Source of the DNA: JAJEBT01 sp965214975
GTDB taxonomy: Bacteria > Pseudomonadota > Alphaproteobacteria > MPNO01 > UBA830
Assembly: GCA_965214975.1 (NCBI GenBank)
Contig: OZ244055.1
Coordinates: 496,001 to 560,000, forward strand
Length of the DNA stretch: 64,000 bases
Direction of reading: 5' to 3'
Shown: positions 43,892-52,479 of the stretch, one piece after another
How the letters are laid out: the number at the start of each line of letters is the position of its first letter
Numbering within the stretch: the first letter of the stretch is position 1
The notes under the pieces: generated by a model
What the model was told of the DNA's origin: nothing
What the model saw: only the letters and a program-made list of their open reading frames with translations
The model's database searches: none
Program-made: the position numbers and the translations under genes

Positions 43892-46711
43892 TCACCGCGT
43901 CCGGCGGGCAGGAGACCGTGCTACCCGTCGTTGTCTCCTCCTCGGATTCATGCCGGCCGCCAGCGGCGCCCGCATCTTCTCGTACAGCGTGAGCAGATGC
44001 TCGACGCGCTCTCGCTCGGAGGCGAAGCCCGCGCGCCGGTAGAGCCGGTCCACCGCGCGGTCGAGCGCCCGATGCGCCCGGCGCAGGTCCGGGGGCATGA
44101 GATCCGGGTCGTAGAGATCGGCGAGCGTCGCGCCCGGATGGGTGGCGCGCGCGTCCAGCACGGCCTGCGCCGGCGGCTCCAGCCTCGACAGGTCCGAGCC
44201 CTTGGGCGGCAGCGGGAAGGTGTTGTAGACGAGGCCGATGGAATAGCGGTAACGACTTTCCAGCCGCCCGCCGACATGGCGCAGCCACGCCATGTGCATC
44301 GCCGAGGTCAGCAGCGCGAAATCGACCAGTGCGGCGTTTTCCAGAACGCGAACGAGGTTGCTCGGAATCACCGGCGGCTCCAGCCAGTCGATGGGCAGGT
44401 ATTCCCGCCGCTCGGAACTGACCTCGGGAATCACCAGAAACGGCGTGGCGGGGACGACTTCGACGTTGTACCGCGTCGGATAATCGGCAATCGCCAACGT
44501 GCTCCTGCGCCTGCTCCTTGACCGGAACTCGCGAACCGCCGACATGCGCTGGCGTACAATCGGAAGCTCCTTCAATGCCGTTGGCGTAGCCTCCTGCAAG
44601 GCGAGTATCCATCGCTCGCCGCCTTGCAGGTACTCCTGAGCGCCCACGAAGGGGCGCAGGAAAGACTCCGCGCCCGGCTCGGCTTCCAACAGTGCAACGC
44701 GTTCCTCTGCATCGAAGATATACTCGCCATTATCGATTGGCTGGCTTCCGCTAAGCAAACGCCCCATCCCGTTGATCGGTGAGCTTTCCTTCCGCACCAC
44801 CAGCTGCGGGTCGGAGAGGCCGCCGGCGTCGAACAGGTACGGGGAGAGCGCAGCATGACGGCTTTCCTCGGGCTCGCCGTTGATGTCGGGATAGCTGAAC
44901 AGCCGCTTGTCGGCCCGCGCGGCCTCCCGCCGGTCGAGGCCGAGAATGACGACGTGCACATGCGCCTTGCCGCGCGCGTCCGATCCCCATGCGAAGGTCC
45001 GGTGCGCGAAGGCGATCTCCAGCTTGCAGCGCTCGAACAGGACCGGCCAGAGCTGTGCAGCCAGCTCGCCCTGGGTGATGGAGTTGGTCGCGACGAAGCC
45101 GATCCGGGCGCGGCCGCCCTTCACGTACTCTCCCGCCTTGATGAACCACGCGGCCACGTAGTCGAGCGTGCCGCCGCGCCCGCCGAGCGCGGCGACGCTG
45201 CGCACCTGGGCGCGCTGCTCCTCCGTCTGGTACTTGGCGCCCACGAAGGGCGGATTGCCGAGAACGAAGGAGCAGTCCCCCGGCGGCAGCAATTCGGACC
45301 AGTCGGTTTCCAGCGCGTCGCCGTGGACGATGCGCGGCGACTTCGCAAGCGGGATGCGCGCGTAGGACTGGCCAAACTCCAGACTCAGCCTGCTGTTCAT
45401 GATGTGGTCCATCATCCACAGCGCGGTTTCCGCGATGCGTGACGGGAACTCGCCAAGCTCGATCCCGTGGAACTGGTCCACGTCCACCATCGACTGCCAT
45501 GCGGTATCGAGCACTGCCTGCGTCGTCGCGGCGGTCGCGTCCCGAATCTCCCGGATGACATCGATCTCGAGCAGCCGCAATTCCCGGTAGGCGATGACGA
45601 GGAAGTTGCCGCAGCCGCAGGCCGGGTCGAAGAGCGTCAGCCGTCCGAGCCTGGACTGAAAGCGCCGAAGCTCCGCCAGACGCCGGCTGTCCTTGCGAGC
45701 CTTCAACCGCTCGAACTCGGCGCGCAGGTCGTCCATCAACAGCGGCTCGATCACCTTGAGGATGTTCTTCTCGGTCGTGTAGTGCCCGCCTTGGGCACGC
45801 CGTTCCGCCGGGTCCATCACCGACTGGAAAAGCGCCCCGAAGATCGCGGGCGAGATGTTCGACCAGTCGAAGCGGCAGGCGTCCAGCAGCGCGCCGCGCA
45901 TCGCCGCGTCGAACGAGAACGTCTGCAGGTGTCCCTTGAAGAGGTCGCCGTCGACGTGCGGGAACCGCGCCAGATCCTCGTCAAGGGTCGTGGGTCGCTC
46001 CGCCTCCGGCGTGTCGAGCACCTCGAACAGCTGCGCGAGCCACGGGCCGAGATCGGCCCCGTCCTCGCCGGTGCGCGTCTCGATGAAGTCGAGGAAGATG
46101 TCGCGCGGCTCGAACACCCCGGTGTCGTCGGCGAACATGCAGAACACGACCCGCACGAGAAACCGTTCCAGGTCGTGGCCCCGGTGTCCGGCATCCGCGA
46201 GCGCGTCGTGAAGCCGCCCGACCAGCTCGGCGGCCTTGATGTTCGCCGGATCCTGATCGCGAAACGTCCGACGCTGCACGCCGAGGATGAAGCCGAACGC
46301 CTCGACATGGGCAGGCAGGTCCGCGAGCGCGAACGCGACCGCCTCCCGTTCGTCGAGATCGTGAAGCTCGAAGGTCCGGAAGTCGCTCACCAGGATGTAG
46401 CGCGGGCGTTCGCGGTCCGGCAGCGCGTCGAAATACCCCCCTGCCTGTTCGTAGGCCGCCTGCAGGTCGCTCCCGGCGCTCTTCTGCTCGACGAGGAGAA
46501 CGCCCGGCCAGAACAGGTCGATGAAGCCCGAGCGGTTGTCCAGCTTCGCGACATGCGCCTCGTAGCGCGCGACGTTCCGCCGCCGGACCCCGAACACGTC
46601 GAAAAAGGCGTTGTAGAAACTCTGCGTCTCGCCTTTCTCGTAGGCCGCGTCCTTCCAGTCCTCGGCGAAGGCGGCGGCGCGGGCGCGGATCTCGTTCCAC
46701 GACAGGCGCAC
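43892..46711 (-). CDS. MmeI-like type IIL restriction-modification enzyme
   Basis: 939-aa fused endonuclease-methyltransferase that would cut and N6-adenine-methylate the same site. A PD-(D/E)xK-like nuclease core is FIDLFWPGVLLVEQKSAG (D65...E75xK77). A helical spacer follows, then SAM motif I LFDPACGCGNFLVIAYRE (about 356-373), catalytic motif IV NPPFVGAKY (about 483-491), and a target-recognition region in the last 350 residues. Length and motif order match MmeI-family enzymes. The Cys in DPACGCGN is common in that group. Start is 3 bp after mrr on the same transcript. The 3' end lies 36 bp from the deleted insertion element. Confidence 0.88.
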   Translation of the reverse strand: MRLSWNEIRARAAAFAEDWKDAAYEKGETQSFYNAFFDVFGVRRRNVARYEAHVAKLDNRSGFIDLFWPGVLLVEQKSAGSDLQAAYEQAGGYFDALPDRERPRYILVSDFRTFELHDLDEREAVAFALADLPAHVEAFGFILGVQRRTFRDQDPANIKAAELVGRLHDALADAGHRGHDLERFLVRVVFCMFADDTGVFEPRDIFLDFIETRTGEDGADLGPWLAQLFEVLDTPEAERPTTLDEDLARFPHVDGDLFKGHLQTFSFDAAMRGALLDACRFDWSNISPAIFGALFQSVMDPAERRAQGGHYTTEKNILKVIEPLLMDDLRAEFERLKARKDSRRLAELRRFQSRLGRLTLFDPACGCGNFLVIAYRELRLLEIDVIREIRDATAATTQAVLDTAWQSMVDVDQFHGIELGEFPSRIAETALWMMDHIMNSRLSLEFGQSYARIPLAKSPRIVHGDALETDWSELLPPGDCSFVLGNPPFVGAKYQTEEQRAQVRSVAALGGRGGTLDYVAAWFIKAGEYVKGGRARIGFVATNSITQGELAAQLWPVLFERCKLEIAFAHRTFAWGSDARGKAHVHVVILGLDRREAARADKRLFSYPDINGEPEESRHAALSPYLFDAGGLSDPQLVVRKESSPINGMGRLLSGSQPIDNGEYIFDAEERVALLEAEPGAESFLRPFVGAQEYLQGGERWILALQEATPTALKELPIVRQRMSAVREFRSRSRRRSTLAIADYPTRYNVEVVPATPFLVIPEVSSERREYLPIDWLEPPVIPSNLVRVLENAALVDFALLTSAMHMAWLRHVGGRLESRYRYSIGLVYNTFPLPPKGSDLSRLEPPAQAVLDARATHPGATLADLYDPDLMPPDLRRAHRALDRAVDRLYRRAGFASERERVEHLLTLYEKMRAPLAAGMNPRRRQRRVARSPARRTR

Positions 46712-46714
46712 GGT

Positions 46715-47644
46715 CTACGCCGTTTCCTGCTCGAAATAGTCTTCGTCGATCCGCTTGATTTCGTGCCGTAGCCGCGTTCGCACGCCGACTCCGTGCCGGA
46801 CCATCAGGCGCGCCAGTTCCTCGCCGTCGATCAGCACGATCCGCTTGGGACTCCGCGCCACGTAATCCTTCGCGGCGCGCGTGAAACCGGCGGTGGTGAC
46901 GAACACGCCCTTGGTCGTGCCCGCAGCGTCGATCGCGCCTGCGAAGTTGCGCAGATCGCCTTCGCCCACGGCGTTGCCTTCAGCGTATCTCTTCGCCTGA
47001 ACGTAGAGCTCGTCCAGGCCGAGCGCGTCCTCGCGGATCGTGCCGTCGATTCCGCCGTCGCCGGAACGTCCGGTCACGCGACCCATCGCGGTATCGCCAC
47101 CGCCGTAGCCCATCGCGATCAGCAGATCGACGACCACGCGTTCGAGAAATTCCGGTGCCGCACCGCGAACCCGATGCAGCACATCGGCTTCCAACGCGCT
47201 GCTCAACTGCCTGGCGGCACGGTCCAGCGCTTCCTCCGGCGTTTCGGCAATGTCGGCGCTGAGATTCTCCGTCGCTGCCTTGCCGGGAGACGCAGTGTTG
47301 GCCCGCCGCGACCACTGAGCGTAATCCGGGTATTCTCCAAGCAGGTTCATGTCGATGCGCGAAGGCGTCCGCGACAACAGGCGTTCTCCCTCCTGCGTCA
47401 AGCGATAAACGCCGCGGCGGACCCGTTCCAGAAGACCGGCGCGCTCCATGTAGGTCACGGCCCAGCTGACGCGATTGACGAACACTGTCTGCCGGCCGCT
47501 CGGGAGCATCTCCCGAACATCTTCGGGAGCAAGTCCCTCGGCTGCGGCGATCCGCTCGCGGACTTCCGAAATCGGCGATTCAGCACCAACCACGAATGCC
47601 TTGAGGGCAGGGAGCATCAGCGACTGAAAATCAGGAACGGGCAT
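46715..47644 (-). CDS. mrr: Mrr-family restriction endonuclease
   Basis: 309-aa nuclease. The N-terminal roughly 95 residues form a winged-helix DNA-binding domain (Mrr_N: VSWAVTYMERAGLLERVRRGVYRLTQEGERLL). The C-terminal domain carries the Mrr_cat PD-(D/E)xK-like motif: FLERVVVDLLIAMGYGG, GDGGIDG (about 207-213) and LYVQAKRY (QAK, about 224-231). Mrr enzymes usually cleave modified DNA, but several act as ordinary restriction subunits. It overlaps higA-like by 14 bp and sits 3 bp before the MmeI-like gene, forming a three-gene operon. How it avoids DNA methylated by its neighbour is unknown. Confidence 0.88.
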   Translation of the reverse strand: MPVPDFQSLMLPALKAFVVGAESPISEVRERIAAAEGLAPEDVREMLPSGRQTVFVNRVSWAVTYMERAGLLERVRRGVYRLTQEGERLLSRTPSRIDMNLLGEYPDYAQWSRRANTASPGKAATENLSADIAETPEEALDRAARQLSSALEADVLHRVRGAAPEFLERVVVDLLIAMGYGGGDTAMGRVTGRSGDGGIDGTIREDALGLDELYVQAKRYAEGNAVGEGDLRNFAGAIDAAGTTKGVFVTTAGFTRAAKDYVARSPKRIVLIDGEELARLMVRHGVGVRTRLRHEIKRIDEDYFEQETA

Positions 47645-47963
47645 CGGCCATCGCCTCCCATGCCGCCGATTGCCGAGGCGTCACCTTCTCGTCGATCTCG
47701 CGACCTGCCGCGACCTCCGCCCGGCGGAGCTCCCAGGTCTTCTGCAAGTTCATCCACAGTTGCGGCGTCGTCCCGAAATACCGGGCCAGCCGCAGCGCCG
47801 TGTCGGCGCTTACACCCCGCTGGCCGTTCAGGATCATCGTCACCCGGTTCACCGGCACGCCCAGCGCCTTCGACAGCGCGTTGGCGGACAACCCGAGCCC
47901 GTCGAGTTCGTCGCGCAGGATCTCGCCCGGATGCACCGGCCTCATGCCGTTCTTCGCGTTCAT
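47631..47963 (-). CDS. higA: HigA-family XRE regulator/antitoxin without HigB
   Basis: 110-aa helix-turn-helix protein of the HigA/VapI group. It starts GMRPVHPGEILRDELDGLGLSANALSKALGVPVNRVTMILNGQRGVSADTALRLARYF, with the HTH at about residues 26-55, and the C-terminal FGTTPQLWMNLQKTWELRRAE helix is typical. The ATG at 47963 is chosen from homology. The expected HigB toxin gene, normally directly upstream, is absent from the preceding 700 bp. It is the first gene of an operon with mrr and the MmeI-like gene, so it may act as the controller of this restriction cassette rather than as an antitoxin. Confidence 0.82.
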   Translation of the reverse strand: MNAKNGMRPVHPGEILRDELDGLGLSANALSKALGVPVNRVTMILNGQRGVSADTALRLARYFGTTPQLWMNLQKTWELRRAEVAAGREIDEKVTPRQSAAWEAMADARS

Positions 47964-48698
47964 GCCAGATGCCTTCAGTAACAATCGACGTAACTGCCCA
48001 GATACTCTATCTCCGGTGACGGCGTGCCGGCAACTGTCGCCGCGGAGGTGGCGCCTGCTCACTTGTTGACACTGTAGCCCTGCAACCACCCAGGTGCCCT
48101 GCATCATTTTCAGGTTCTTTCTCGCGACAGCGTCGGCAGGCTCCCGGCTTCGCCGGAGCGTGCGGTGCGACAGCGGGGCGGTTCATGCCTCGCACCTTTC
48201 GCGTTCCATCCTGGAATCACCGAGGCCGTAGGAACCTGCACCATTCTCACGTCCGCTTCGTCCCGAAATCGTTGCCCGTGATCGTGGCGATGCGATAGCG
48301 GGCGAAGAGCCCTTGCGGCGTCGTCGGCGAAATGCCGGCCTCGCGTTCTGGGCACGCGTGCCTCGCAGCCGACGGCGTGACTTCTCGAATCCGGAGTTCG
48401 CCCAAGAGTTCCTTCACCTCGTGCGGCATCGTCGTCTTGCCGCCGGACTGGTCGTGGATCCGCATACCCGATGGCGAGGGAGGGACGGGCCGTGAGGCTC
48501 CCCATTGTCCGGTCTCCCTGCGGCCGGTCGGCATCTCGGTTGGCGGTCCGCGATCCGCTCCGCGACCTTCGCGGGTTGAAACGATCCGTCGCGGCCATGA
48601 TTTCCCCGCCCGGCGGGAGATTTTCCCGTCCGGAGGCCGTTCGCTTGCGATTTGCACCGAAGCATGTTGAAACGCGGACATCGCACGGGATCCAGGCA
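47964..48698. other. gene-poor region between the restriction operon and the ATPase module
   Basis: About 735 bp with no supported gene. It contains the left copy of a 33-bp direct repeat (47992-48024). A 72-codon minus-strand ORF (48247-48465) starts MRIHDQSGGKTTMPHEVKEL but has no recognisable family. Remnants of other mobile genes may be present but are not identifiable by eye. Confidence 0.4.
47992..48024 (+). repeat. 33-bp direct repeat, left copy
   Basis: AACTGCCCA, a 10-bp variable spacer and CTCCGGTGACGGCG. The same arrangement, with both conserved blocks identical and equal spacing, recurs in the same orientation at 50424-50456 (26 of 33 positions match). The two copies bracket the HEPN-like/ATPase gene pair. 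Confidence 0.7.
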
Positions 48699-49094
48699 AT
48701 GGATGAAGACTTCGAGGACGCGCACGACCGTCACTGGAGGGATGCGGAACGTCTGTTTGGATGCTTGGCGTGGGCAAATGCCGGTCATCTGTACGGGCTG
48801 AGCCCCGAATGCGGCCTGAAAGCGGTGCTCGTCGCCGAGGGCCAACCGGTTGAGACGTCGTGCAGGCAGCATCTCGACGGGCTGCGGCCGGAGTCCGTGA
48901 GCCGCTCCCGGGGGCGAACGGGAACCGCCCACCTTTCCACGCTGCCGGTTGGCACCTCTTTCGGGAACCGGCGGGTTGGCCAGCGCCATGCGCGCCAACG
49001 GCACTCCGGGATGGCATGTGTCGAGCCGCATCGCGACGCGGCACGCAAGGTCCGTGCCATGCTCCAAGCCGCGAAGCGAGGTGGCCAGCCGTGA
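48699..49094 (+). CDS. small HEPN-like helical protein, first gene of ATPase module
   Basis: 131-aa protein. Its N-terminus FEDAHDRHWRDAERLFG then WANAGHLYGLSPECGLKAVL forms amphipathic helices in the style of HEPN-type proteins, with a RHWxDAExL and xxHLYGLxxECGLK signature. The C-terminus QRHARQRHSGMACVEPHRDAARKVRAML also looks helical. The middle (about 55-95) is low quality and could hide a compensated frameshift. ATG 48699 is chosen because homology-like sequence begins there; an ATG 34 codons upstream is possible. The stop overlaps the GTG of the ATPase (GTGA), so the two are co-translated. No R-x4-6-H RNase motif can be assigned confidently. Confidence 0.6.
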   Translation: MDEDFEDAHDRHWRDAERLFGCLAWANAGHLYGLSPECGLKAVLVAEGQPVETSCRQHLDGLRPESVSRSRGRTGTAHLSTLPVGTSFGNRRVGQRHARQRHSGMACVEPHRDAARKVRAMLQAAKRGGQP

Positions 49095-50386
49095 CAGACA
49101 GTGCTGTCTTCTTCGATGACATGCGAGAGCGCGTCGAGAACGCCATCGATGGAGCGGCGGCCGTGCCGAACGGGGTCGATCGCGTGTATCTGGTGCGGGA
49201 TCTGTCCGGCAAGCTGCGCATATCGGTATCGGATGCCTCGGAAGAGGACGATCGCGTCCGCAGTTCGCTGGAACGGCTCGCTCGCGCCTTGGGTGCGGTT
49301 CTGGGTGCGCATGGATACCCCTCGGACGAGGCCGTCCTGTTCGTGGGTCGCGCATTGCTGGAAACCCTTGACGACACGGCCCGGGAGATTCGTCCGGGCG
49401 TCTTTCTCGCCGAGCGGTTGGTGACCGGGCACGGCTGGTGGACGGTCGGCAAGAAGGAGGAAAACGCCACGCCCGAGCGCATCACCCTGTATTCGGTCAA
49501 GGGCGGATTGGGGCGCAGCACGACCGCTGCGGTGGTTACCCGGCATCTTGCGCGCAACGGGGAACGGGTGCTGGCGGTCGACCTGGATATCGAGTCGCCC
49601 GGCCTCTCCTCGGTGATGCTCGAGGCGGAACGGCGGCCGGAATTCGGCCTGGTCGACTGGTTCGTCGAGGATCTGGTCGGGCAGGGAGACCGGGTGATCG
49701 AGAACATGCTGGCCGCCCCGGCCTGGTCGCAGGATTTCGAGGGTGATGTCCGCGTGGCACCCGCACACGGCCGCGATCCCGGAGAGTACCTGGCCAAGCT
49801 GGGGCGCGTGTACATGGACAGGCCGAACGAACCCTGGACGGCCCGCCTCGAACGTGTCCTGGCGAACCTGGAAACCCGGTTCAGACCGACGGTGGTGCTG
49901 CTGGAAAGCCGCGACGGCCTGCACGATATCGCGGCTGCGTCCGTCACGGACCTCGATGCAAGGGCGTTGCTGTTCGCGACCGACTCTGAAAGCGTCTGGA
50001 GCGACTACCGCATTCTGTTCCGTCATTGGCGCGAAAGAAACCTGGCTGAATCCATCAGGGAACGTCTTTCGGTGGTATCGGCTCTGACGCCTGTGTCGAC
50101 TAGGGACGAATATGTCGCAGGCTTCCGGACGCAGGCATGGGAGCTGTTCCGTGATCACCTTTACGACGAGATGGAGCCGGGGGGCGCGTCGACGGACGGC
50201 TTTTCGTTCGACCTGAACGAGGAAAACGCGCCCCACCACCCTATGGAAATCGCCTGGACGCCCGACCTCGCGGCAGGCGCTTCGTTGCGGGATCTGGACG
50301 GGCAAGCCGTCGATTCGGCCTACGGGAGGTTCCTGAAAGCGTTCGATGCAGGCGTTTGCGCGACTGGCACTGGGAACGAAGGGTGA
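49091..50386 (+). CDS. KGGxGR-variant ParA/MinD-like ATPase
   Basis: 431-aa P-loop protein with an N-terminal domain of about 130 residues and a SIMIBI-class ATPase domain. Its deviant Walker A reads YSVKGGLGRST (about 135-144), with Arg replacing the usual second Lys of KGGVGKT. A switch-like VLAVDLDIESPGLSS (about 157-171) follows, then FRPTVVLLESRDGLHDIAA in the Walker B position. The protein ends in an acidic region. Similar KGGVGR-type ATPases are known from genome annotation but lack an established role. Translational coupling to the HEPN-like gene and a location next to restriction genes suggest an antiphage or mobile-element module. GTG 49091 overlaps the upstream stop. Confidence 0.8.
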   Translation: MTDSAVFFDDMRERVENAIDGAAAVPNGVDRVYLVRDLSGKLRISVSDASEEDDRVRSSLERLARALGAVLGAHGYPSDEAVLFVGRALLETLDDTAREIRPGVFLAERLVTGHGWWTVGKKEENATPERITLYSVKGGLGRSTTAAVVTRHLARNGERVLAVDLDIESPGLSSVMLEAERRPEFGLVDWFVEDLVGQGDRVIENMLAAPAWSQDFEGDVRVAPAHGRDPGEYLAKLGRVYMDRPNEPWTARLERVLANLETRFRPTVVLLESRDGLHDIAAASVTDLDARALLFATDSESVWSDYRILFRHWRERNLAESIRERLSVVSALTPVSTRDEYVAGFRTQAWELFRDHLYDEMEPGGASTDGFSFDLNEENAPHHPMEIAWTPDLAAGASLRDLDGQAVDSAYGRFLKAFDAGVCATGTGNEG

Positions 50387-50423
50387 TCGACATGGTGCGG
50401 TTCCTGGATTCCGCATAACGTGC

Positions 50424-50456
50424 AACTGCCCAAGCACCCCGCCTCCGGTGACGGCG
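50424..50456 (+). repeat. 33-bp direct repeat, right copy
   Basis: Second copy of the repeat at 47992-48024, starting 37 bp after the ATPase stop. It is embedded in a larger potential hairpin: AGCACCC near 50432 pairs with GGGTGCT near 50464, and GACGGC/GCCGTC pairs inside. Confidence 0.65.
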
Positions 50457-50479
50457 CCGTCCGGGTGCTCGAAGCAGGG

Positions 50480-50866
50480 TCAGCCGCTTTGGGATTGTCC
50501 GGGAGGACTTCTCCGCGCGCTGTCGTCGACAAGATTGGGCATCTCTCCGCATTCCAGTGAATCGAATGCTTGGAGCACGTAGCGTTGCGTGCGGTATTCG
50601 CCGAACTCTTTCATTTCGCGCTGCTTGAGGGACGGAAAGGACGAGCTTGGCGCCGGGGCGTCCAGAATCCACTCGAGATCGGTGCGGCTGAGCCCGTACA
50701 TGCGGGCGAAAATGGCGTCGAGCTCGCATCGAAGGTGGTAGCGGCGTCGCTCGTTCCAAGGGAAAGGCGGGCCATCGTAGCCGAGGGCAATGGCGAAACC
50801 TGATCGTCGTCGACGGCATGAGCGGATACATCCCAATTGGCCTCGTTGCGTTGACCATAGAGGGCG
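50480..50866 (-). pseudogene. C-terminal remnant of a large DNA methylase-type gene, frameshifted
   Basis: On the minus strand one frame reads LYGQRNEANWDVSAHAVDDDQ (about 50800-50860). The next frame continues FAIALGYDGPPFPWNERRRYHLRCELDAIFARMYGLSRTDLEWIL and ends KEFGEYRTQRYVLQAFDSLE. The PFxWxxxRRxxLRxELDAxFxxxYGLxRxDxxxIL...GEYRTxRxxLxAYD pattern is the C-terminal tail of large methylase/helicase proteins of restriction or DISARM/BREX-like systems. Everything N-terminal is lost and a frameshift lies near 50798. Exact parent family not determined. Confidence 0.55.
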
Positions 50867-51161
50867 CGGAGCGGCTCTGCGACAGGCTACGCGCGAAGCC
50901 CGAACTCACGCGAGACGACTGGACTGGATCCGCCGCACGCTCCATGCGCGCTGAAACCCCGGAGCCCGGCGACCCCCACCGCGCACTGAGCCCGCGTCAC
51001 GTTCTGAATTCGGCCAACATCTCCACTCGCTCTCCCCGTCATCCGCAGCGCTCGACAGCCCCACGGCACATGGCGAAACGTCCGCATTCCGAGCTGCCGT
51101 ACTGCGGTCGCTCGGGTCATCACGACTCCCCCACCGCCGGCCGACACCCGCGGACACACCC
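50867..51161. other. unassigned spacer
   Basis: No gene or repeat is recognisable. It probably represents scar sequence between the methylase remnant and the DUF3800 segment. Confidence 0.4.
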
Positions 51162-51190
51162 TTGACACCCGGGTTATCCGTTCCCACACT
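51162..51190 (+). promoter_or_regulatory. candidate promoter for the DUF3800 gene
   Basis: Perfect TTGACA at 51162-51167, a 17-bp spacer and CACACT at 51185-51190 (weak -10, 3 of 6). It lies 90-115 bp before the start region of the DUF3800 sequence. The surrounding DNA is AT-richer than its neighbours. Confidence 0.35.
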
Positions 51191-51235
51191 TTCCGTAGAA
51201 ACTCTCTATTGTCGACCCCGCGTGGGCGGCGGACC

Positions 51236-51261
51236 CTATGGCCACCATCCGGTGGCCATAG
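51236..51261 (+). promoter_or_regulatory. perfect 11-bp inverted repeat followed by T-run, before DUF3800
   Basis: CTATGGCCACC and GGTGGCCATAG form an 11-bp stem with loop ATCC, followed by CTTTT. It looks like an intrinsic terminator or attenuator placed between the candidate promoter and the TTG start at 51279. It could also be an operator palindrome. Confidence 0.55.
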
Positions 51262-51278
51262 CTTTTCCGGGGGCGTCG

Positions 51279-52117
51279 TTGCGAATTTGTGTCGTTGACG
51301 AAGCCGGGGATCTCGGCGCACTTGGCGACCCTCCCCGGCCAAACGACCAACCCGTCCTCGTCATAGGCGGTCTCTTCATCGATGTCGCGAACCTTGCTGG
51401 CCTCACCGACGACTTTCTGACTCTGAAGTACCAGCACTTCCCCGGCTTGCCCTATCCCTCCGACAAGACCTTGGACCGCATCCTGCCCGAGATCAAAGGA
51501 ACGGCCTTCGCAGCAACACAACACGTGGAACTCCAAGACAACGGAGGCATGCCATCGGCTTCCTCGACCGAATCCTCGGTCTGCTGCGCCATCACGACGT
51601 CAGGATGGTTGCACGCATCCGGGTGAAGGGCCTTGGCTCGCGCTTCGATGCCACGCCGGTATACACATCCTCGATACAGGGGATCTGTGCCTATTTCGAA
51701 CGCTACCTGACTGAGATCGACAGCACCGACCTTTGCATCGCCGACAGCCGAAACAAATTCAAGAATGTCATCGTTTCCCATTCCATTTTCACGCAAAAAT
51801 TCAGCCTGGTAGCGCAGAGCTACCAACGCCTCATTGAACTGCCGACCTTCGGTCACAGTGACAACCATGCCGGTCTTCAGATCTGTGACATCGTCTGTTC
51901 CGTGCTGCTCTGCCCCATCGCCTGCTTCGCCTATTGCATGGGTCACGTGAACAATGTCCATGTGCAACCGAGCGTCGCAAACCTCAGGCGCCGTTACGGG
52001 CAGCAGTTGAAAGCTCTCCAATACCGATACCAGAATCCGGTGACCGCCCGTTACGAGGGCGGGGTCGTCGTTTCTGATGCCATCGGCCACCGAAACGGCT
52101 CCTTGGTGTTTCGCTGA
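51279..52117 (+). pseudogene. DUF3800 protein gene with a frameshift
   Basis: DUF3800 proteins are putative RNase H-like nucleases common in mobile DNA and defence loci. The first frame reads LRICVVDEAGDLG...PVLVIGGLFID...FLTLKYQHFPGL up to about 51540. The remainder lies in another frame: RRHAIGFLDRILGLLRHHDVRMVARIRVK (from 51542), YTSSIQGICAYFERYL, and HSDNHAGLQICDIVCSVLL with the second acidic motif. Joining the frames gives about 280 aa, normal for the family, so a single indel near 51540 broke it unless a sequencing error or programmed shift is involved. The likely start is TTG 51279 behind GGGGG. Composition is AT-richer than the flanks, indicating transfer. Confidence 0.7.
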
Positions 52118-52119
52118 AA

Positions 52120-52479
52120 TCGGGCTCTCGCGTGAAGGTTGGACTGAGCTTGCGGCGCGATCCATCGCCGGCAGCATCCGCTCCACCGCCGCGCGGTTGT
52201 CGCTTCCGCCGCAGGTCTCGCAATGCGCGGCGGAGACGCGGTGGAGACAAGGACCGGCTCGCGCGTTTCGCCGGGGGACGGCAGGCAGGCGGGTTGCCGG
52301 CAGTGCCGCGCGAAGGCCGCGCCGAGCGCCCGGTCGGCCGCCTCGATCTTCGCCGCGGCGATCCGGGTCTTGCCGGGCCGGGTCAGCCCGTCGCGGTGCA
52401 GCCGCTCCAGCGCCCGTTCGGCGCCTTCGCCCTCGAAGCCGCGCGACGACAGCAGTTCCGACAGCGCCAGATCGTCCAT
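52120..52479 (-). pseudogene. interrupted gene with DUF2325-like CGGSDN motif
   Basis: Starting at ATG 52479, the minus strand reads MDDLALSELLSSRGFEGEGAERALERLHRDGLTRPGKTRIAA. A frameshift near 52240 follows, and then AAHCETCGGSDNRAAVERMLPAMDRAA. The last segment resembles the start of a DUF2325-type domain, which normally continues with a conserved GG strand. Here it stops exactly where the DUF3800 segment begins. The simplest reading is that acquisition of the DUF3800 DNA cut this gene and the stump then decayed. Confidence 0.45.

Noticed and set aside
47964..48260. Expected HigB toxin upstream of the HigA-like gene
   Set aside because: All three minus-strand frames were read and no RelE/HigB-like sequence was found.
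48247..48465. 72-codon minus-strand ORF beginning MRIHDQSGGKTTMPHEVKEL
   Set aside because: Some protein-like character, but no recognised family, no clear ribosome-binding site and no operon partner; left as part of the gene-poor region.
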